This document shows positions 59,770 through 64,000 of a DNA stretch of 64,000 nt, piece by piece. The notes beneath the pieces were generated by a model, which saw only the letters and a program-made list of their open reading frames with translations, ran no database searches and was not told where the DNA came from. Numbering within the stretch: the stretch's first letter is position 1; every line of letters begins with the position of its first letter. Made by a program: the position numbers and the translations under genes. The DNA comes from Eumeta japonica (taxonomy: Eukaryota; Arthropoda; Insecta; Lepidoptera; Psychidae): positions 434,001-498,000 of the forward strand of contig BGZK01000290.1 in the NCBI GenBank assembly GCA_005406025.1, written 5' to 3'.

Positions 59770-59870
59770 GTGTCGTAAACGAAGAAATCAGAGACGGAAA
59801 CGCGACGCCGCCGCCGCGCCGATGTGTGGAGGTGTCGCGAATTGCATGTGCCACAAACCGCCAGTCGTCG
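59770..59870. promoter_or_regulatory. Small CpG-rich patch
   Basis: GACGCCGCCGCCGCGCCGAT within AT-rich sequence. Purpose unknown; listed because such patches mark 5' ends elsewhere in this window. Confidence 0.15.
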
Positions 59871-60459
59871 CTAATTAATAGGCACAATAGATACAACCAC
59901 GTCTGAAAAAAATAAATACCTCAAGATTTCTATTTAAAAGAATGAGGGTTACTTTCAGGGAATAATAAGAATATTATTATATTTTATTGTTACAATTGAT
60001 TTATATTACAATTATAAAAGAAAAAAAAAGAAGTAGCCGATGAAACGATATCATCTTTTCTTCTTTAATCAGGACGAGAGAGTAACAAATAACAGCTTCT
60101 AAATAATAATAATTGAGACGAAAATGTCTCCCAGACAACTTTGACATAATCCTCAAGTTTCTGAGTTGTTTGTTAATTATTATTTACGGTAAATATCTTT
60201 TATTATTGAATAATTTCATAATGTCCGACTATTCACATCGTAGGAAAATCAGTGATAACTACGTCAAGGCCGATTCTCGCAAGTTAATCAAAATAAAAAA
60301 AAATAAGTCATTTATCAATCGCACAGCTAAACATTATCGTTCGATAAATATTTATTTTTATTCTTAATGGAAATCAAGAAATACAGATTTGTCGCATTGC
60401 AGGCAAAAGAAACGTCCAAGATAGTCTTCTAAATTTATTAGAATCGTGAAAACATCTTT

Positions 60460-61285
60460 TTAGGGTTTCAAAGTCAACAAGGAACCCTTATAATTTCGCC
60501 ATTTCCCTCCGTTCGTACGTCTGTCTGTCTGTCTGCGCCTTAACTTAGAGACTCTTAGAACAAGAAAGCTGTAATTTGATATTAGTTTATTTATATATTA
60601 ATCACGACGACAAAAGGATCAAATAAAAATAAAAAATATTTTTTTAATTACTTTCTCTGCACATATAGTGCAGATAAATATTTTTCTCATCTATCTCATG
60701 GTGTGGGGTATCGTTGGATAGCTCATTCAAAAACATTGTGGATCCGTGAAAATCGTTTTTTTAATTTAAGATCCGTTTGCGAAATACTAAGCTTTAAAGT
60801 GATAATTTTTTTTAGAGTTATGCCCCCCCTCTCAGGAAGATGGTTATTTTTGGATAAGCAAAATAAAAATTAATAACATTACTATATGTATACAAGGAAG
60901 TTAAGAGGAAACCTATCACAGGTAAGTAGGCTTTTTAGAAGTTAACGGTAATAGTCGATCAACTTATAAAATGTACTTAGACAAGAAAAAATAAAATTTT
61001 GTTTAAATTCCATTGAAAATTACTTAGATAATGTTGTTGATTGTGTAAAATAGGTAGTTAATGTAAGTCTTTGGACCGTGTAAGATTATTAAATATAAAA
61101 TCATGACATCCTTAACAACCGTCCTATGTAGGCCCGTTTTTAGACGTTATTAGCCGTTAAACCATGAACACAATTAATCGGTTCATAATATCAAACAAAT
61201 AGCCGCATTTTAAGTCATATATCACGGGCAACTACGGAGCCCTACACTGCACTTGACTCGACACGCACTTTTCCGTCTTTATTTT
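60460..61285. repeat. Dispersed non-coding repeat, copy 2
   Basis: Starts TTTTTAGGGTTTC, AAGGAACCCTTATAAT and TCTGTCTGTCTG; ends CTACGGAGCCCTACACTGCA then CTCGACACGCACTTTTCCG. The order and length are as in 19700-20465. No open frame. Confidence 0.6.
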
Positions 61286-61458
61286 GTTTAATTTCACAAG
61301 AACAGAAACTACTAACCTAAGTACTTGAACTTTTATTTCAATTAGAAATTTTCAAGAATATACAATTTGCATAGGACACATTTATTCTTCAATAGTAAAA
61401 CACTCATATCAAAGAACTATTAATGTTGCTTATATAACAATATCGATGAATTGCGTTA

Positions 61459-61481
61459 ACAATCACATAATATGTGATTGT
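61459..61481. repeat. Short perfect hairpin
   Basis: ACAATCACAT, AAT loop, ATGTGATTGT. Confidence 0.5.
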
Positions 61482-61499
61482 CATGTAACGTATTACGGG

Positions 61500-63890
61500 G
61501 ACTATTAGAGCTAAATGTGTGGTTTGTTACGTAGAAAATTATATGATGCACTGCATTATTATCGTTGAAAAAAAAAATGTTATCCGTTGTATACATGTTT
61601 TATAAAGCTTTTAAAACAGCTAATTTCTTTTAATAGGAATAAACCACGAATTCATGTCTAAAAAAGAAAACTTCATACTACCCAAAATGAGTACTAAACG
61701 CAAGCAATATGTAATTATAAAATTTATAAGTATGAGATTAAAAAATTCAACATTGTCTTGAAAATCTGAAGCCTACATTTTTCAAAATCTCATTTTGTAT
61801 CATCGGCGCTCAAGTTTTTCACTTCCGAATAGCGGATGCTGGTATATTTTGACCACCTGCAAAACACATCGAGTGTTTAAGTAGGTAATGTCGCCTTAGA
61901 ACCAGCAGATCAATTATGTTTCTTAACAAGCGACGTCGACACGGATGTGAGTCGGCTCAAACGCCCGTCAAACGCACTTTTCGTACTGCGGACACGGAAG
62001 ACACGATGTCAAAGCGATAACGGGTCTGTGTCGCGTTATGTACACATTTTTGACGTTTAAATGAGTAAGGATACAAGAAGTCGACTCGATTTTGACGCGT
62101 GATCTAAATATGTGTTTTTGCTGTTTCGTTTTTGTTATCCTGAGTGCTTTGTTGTTTTATTATTGCGTAAAATTAAAGCCAAAGGTGGCTCGTCATGGAC
62201 TCTAAATGATTCTCGATGGACATATTCTTTCATTAGCAATGAAAGCATTTCGAAGAAAGCGCAAAATGCAATGAGAGCTGTGTATTCCTTTTGAGCAACA
62301 TGTTCTGAGAAAATTTTATTTTTAATAATTTACATATTATTTTGTAATTACGTTATTAGTAATTTTATGTTTTAAAAAATAATTTCCTTTGCCTTTAATT
62401 ATTACACCAGTTGAGTAATATCAAAATGTAATAACAACAAAACCGTTTTAGTAATTGCAAGAATTAGTAAAATTAAAAAATATTTACAATGTTGTAGTAT
62501 AATGTTCATGTTATCTAAAAATTACTATTTGTATTTGTAATATCAAGAAAAGATATTATTTAATTCAAAGTGTTTACTGCTTTTTTTATTTCGTATAAAT
62601 CGTATTCATTAATGTTTAACGCTTTTTGTAATATCAGCAAAGATATTACTGTTCCTAGTTAGATTGCCTTTCCTAATTGGTTAGTGAGCCGGTTTATTTA
62701 TTTTAGTTCTACTATTCTGATAACATGTGATTAATATTAAAAACAATATATTACAATTTATCATGCCTACTACATAATTATTTCCATTATAATTTTAAAA
62801 CCTAAATTTCTGATTTAAAACCTAACGTAATATGACATATGGGTAGGCATGATCCAAGTGTAATAATTTTGAAATTGTCAACATTATAGTTTGGGCTGCT
62901 TTTTTTTGTTGGAAACGTAATTTGATTTAATAAATTGACAATATAAGTATGCCTATAATAAAAATTACAGCATTTTAAATGCAATTAATAGCCAAAAGAC
63001 TAACATAAAAATATGAGGAGGTGAATGTTAAAGAGTAGAAAATTTGGTAGCCATATAATGGTAACACCAAGCAGAGCGATGTCGTTGTGAAACAGAAGTT
63101 GAATCGATATCGCTTTCAGTGAAACTGCAATGCCAATTATCGACCATATGACTTCTACATTGACTACATAGCGATATCGCTCGTTAAGAAACATAATTAA
63201 CTGCTGGGGGTGCTCCCGCTCATGGGATCTAACCGTTATTGAAATGACCACTCGGTTTATAGCTTTAGTCAAATTACACCACACACTCGGTGCCTCGGGG
63301 GTCTCGTCAAGCAGTCTGTCGAATCGGTGAAAAAATTACTTCAAACGTGAAATAAAAAAAAAAAAGGAAACGAGAGATTCTTGGGACACCCGGTTCGAAT
63401 GAAATTCCCTTTCGCTATATATTTTGTACTAAATAACAGGCGCAATGTCATAAATGAACAACGTTTGTGAGTAACTACTTGAAGTACAGAAAAATAAATA
63501 AAGGAAAGAATGGTATTAATATTTTAAAATTAAAATATTCTTTAAGTGTTTAAGTTATGAAAATAAACATTTTATTATTATAAATAATCGATGTATAGAA
63601 CTAACGAGCCCTGCACCGAACGGCGCACGGGTATCGCCTCGCGTTGCTCAATTAAATATCGTGTGTTAAAAAGTCTGAGGGGGTGGTGGGGTTTGTCTCC
63701 GAGAGTCGGCGTAATGTCTTTCCTCACATGACGATTTTAACCAATTGAAGGTCCCGCAAGTCGCGTTAAGGAACTTTGTTCCAAAAAGATTGTGGAAGGG
63801 TATGCCTCAGCAGTGGGACGGCTAAAACTTTACAGGAGAAAACAACAGTGCCTGCTCTCGCTCTGCAGACCAATTTTGTAAACTTAAGAC
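61500..63890. other. Right flank, no gene seen
   Basis: AT-rich. A 60-codon plus-strand frame at 62112-62294 and others of similar size show no domain. Repeat-like text (ACACCCGGTTCGAATGAAAT at 63388, relative of 58210-58255) is present. Confidence 0.4.
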
Positions 63891-63896
63891 CGATCA

Positions 63897-64000
63897 GTCA
63901 ATATCTTTATGACGTCAAAACTACTTAAGGGCGAGAAGGATTGGGGGTAGTCACCGTGAGCCCTCGGTTTACGTGATTTGGACGTCATAAGGATATCGAC
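63897..64000. repeat. Inverted repeat running to the window edge
   Basis: GTCAATATCTTTATGACGTC at 63897 matches, with 3 mismatches in 21, the complement of the last 21 bases of the window. Possibly the end of a foldback element cut by the window. Confidence 0.4.

Noticed and set aside
62112..62294. A 60-codon plus-strand frame
   Set aside because: No recognisable domain, weak context and chance length.

Overview
The window is eukaryotic nuclear DNA, very AT-rich, with intron-split genes and many decayed transposons. The three recognisable genes look insect-like. Several non-coding repeats resemble dispersed repeats I know from moths and butterflies, so I infer a lepidopteran. That placement rests on memory of repeat types, not on a search.

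Three protein-coding genes could be rebuilt exon by exon, with reading phase agreeing at every junction. (1) On the minus strand, about 17.7 kb down to 5.5 kb, is dreadlocks (dock/Nck), an SH3-SH3-SH3-SH2 adaptor in 7 coding exons, 385 residues, or 409 from an upstream ATG. (2) On the plus strand, 23.2 to 31.9 kb, is Spt5, the RNA polymerase II elongation factor, in 4 coding exons and 1087 residues. Exon 4 alone carries 2.8 kb of coding sequence. (3) On the minus strand, 51.3 kb down to 41.8 kb, is a long-chain acyl-CoA synthetase of the ACSL3/4 type, with 11 coding exons found and about 707 residues. Its first coding exon was not found. These act in unrelated processes (receptor tyrosine kinase signalling, transcription elongation, fatty acid activation), and nothing suggests an operon-like unit.

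Layout: 1-5.5 kb is AT-rich flank or possible dock 3' UTR. 5.5-17.8 kb is dock, whose introns hold a mariner relic, a 1.85-kb foldback element and small inverted-repeat elements. 17.8-23.2 kb is intergenic with a CA/GT palindrome, a dispersed repeat and a piggyBac-like relic. 23.2-31.9 kb is Spt5, whose 5.1-kb intron 2 holds two retrotransposon relics and a pogo-like deletion derivative. 31.9-41.8 kb is intergenic, with a possible orphan first exon, foldback repeats, a perfect palindrome and a mariner copy interrupted by a 47-bp minisatellite. 41.8-51.3 kb is ACSL. 51.3-64 kb has no recognised exon, but has mariner and retrotransposon relics, GC-rich patches and an AT microsatellite.

I found no rRNA, convincing tRNA, CRISPR, viral gene or coherent novel multi-gene system. 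The best second-look items are the three-copy 165-bp inverted-repeat element, the foldback element in dock, the minisatellite inside mariner, the run of perfect hairpins, and a sharp base-composition break inside Spt5 exon 4.
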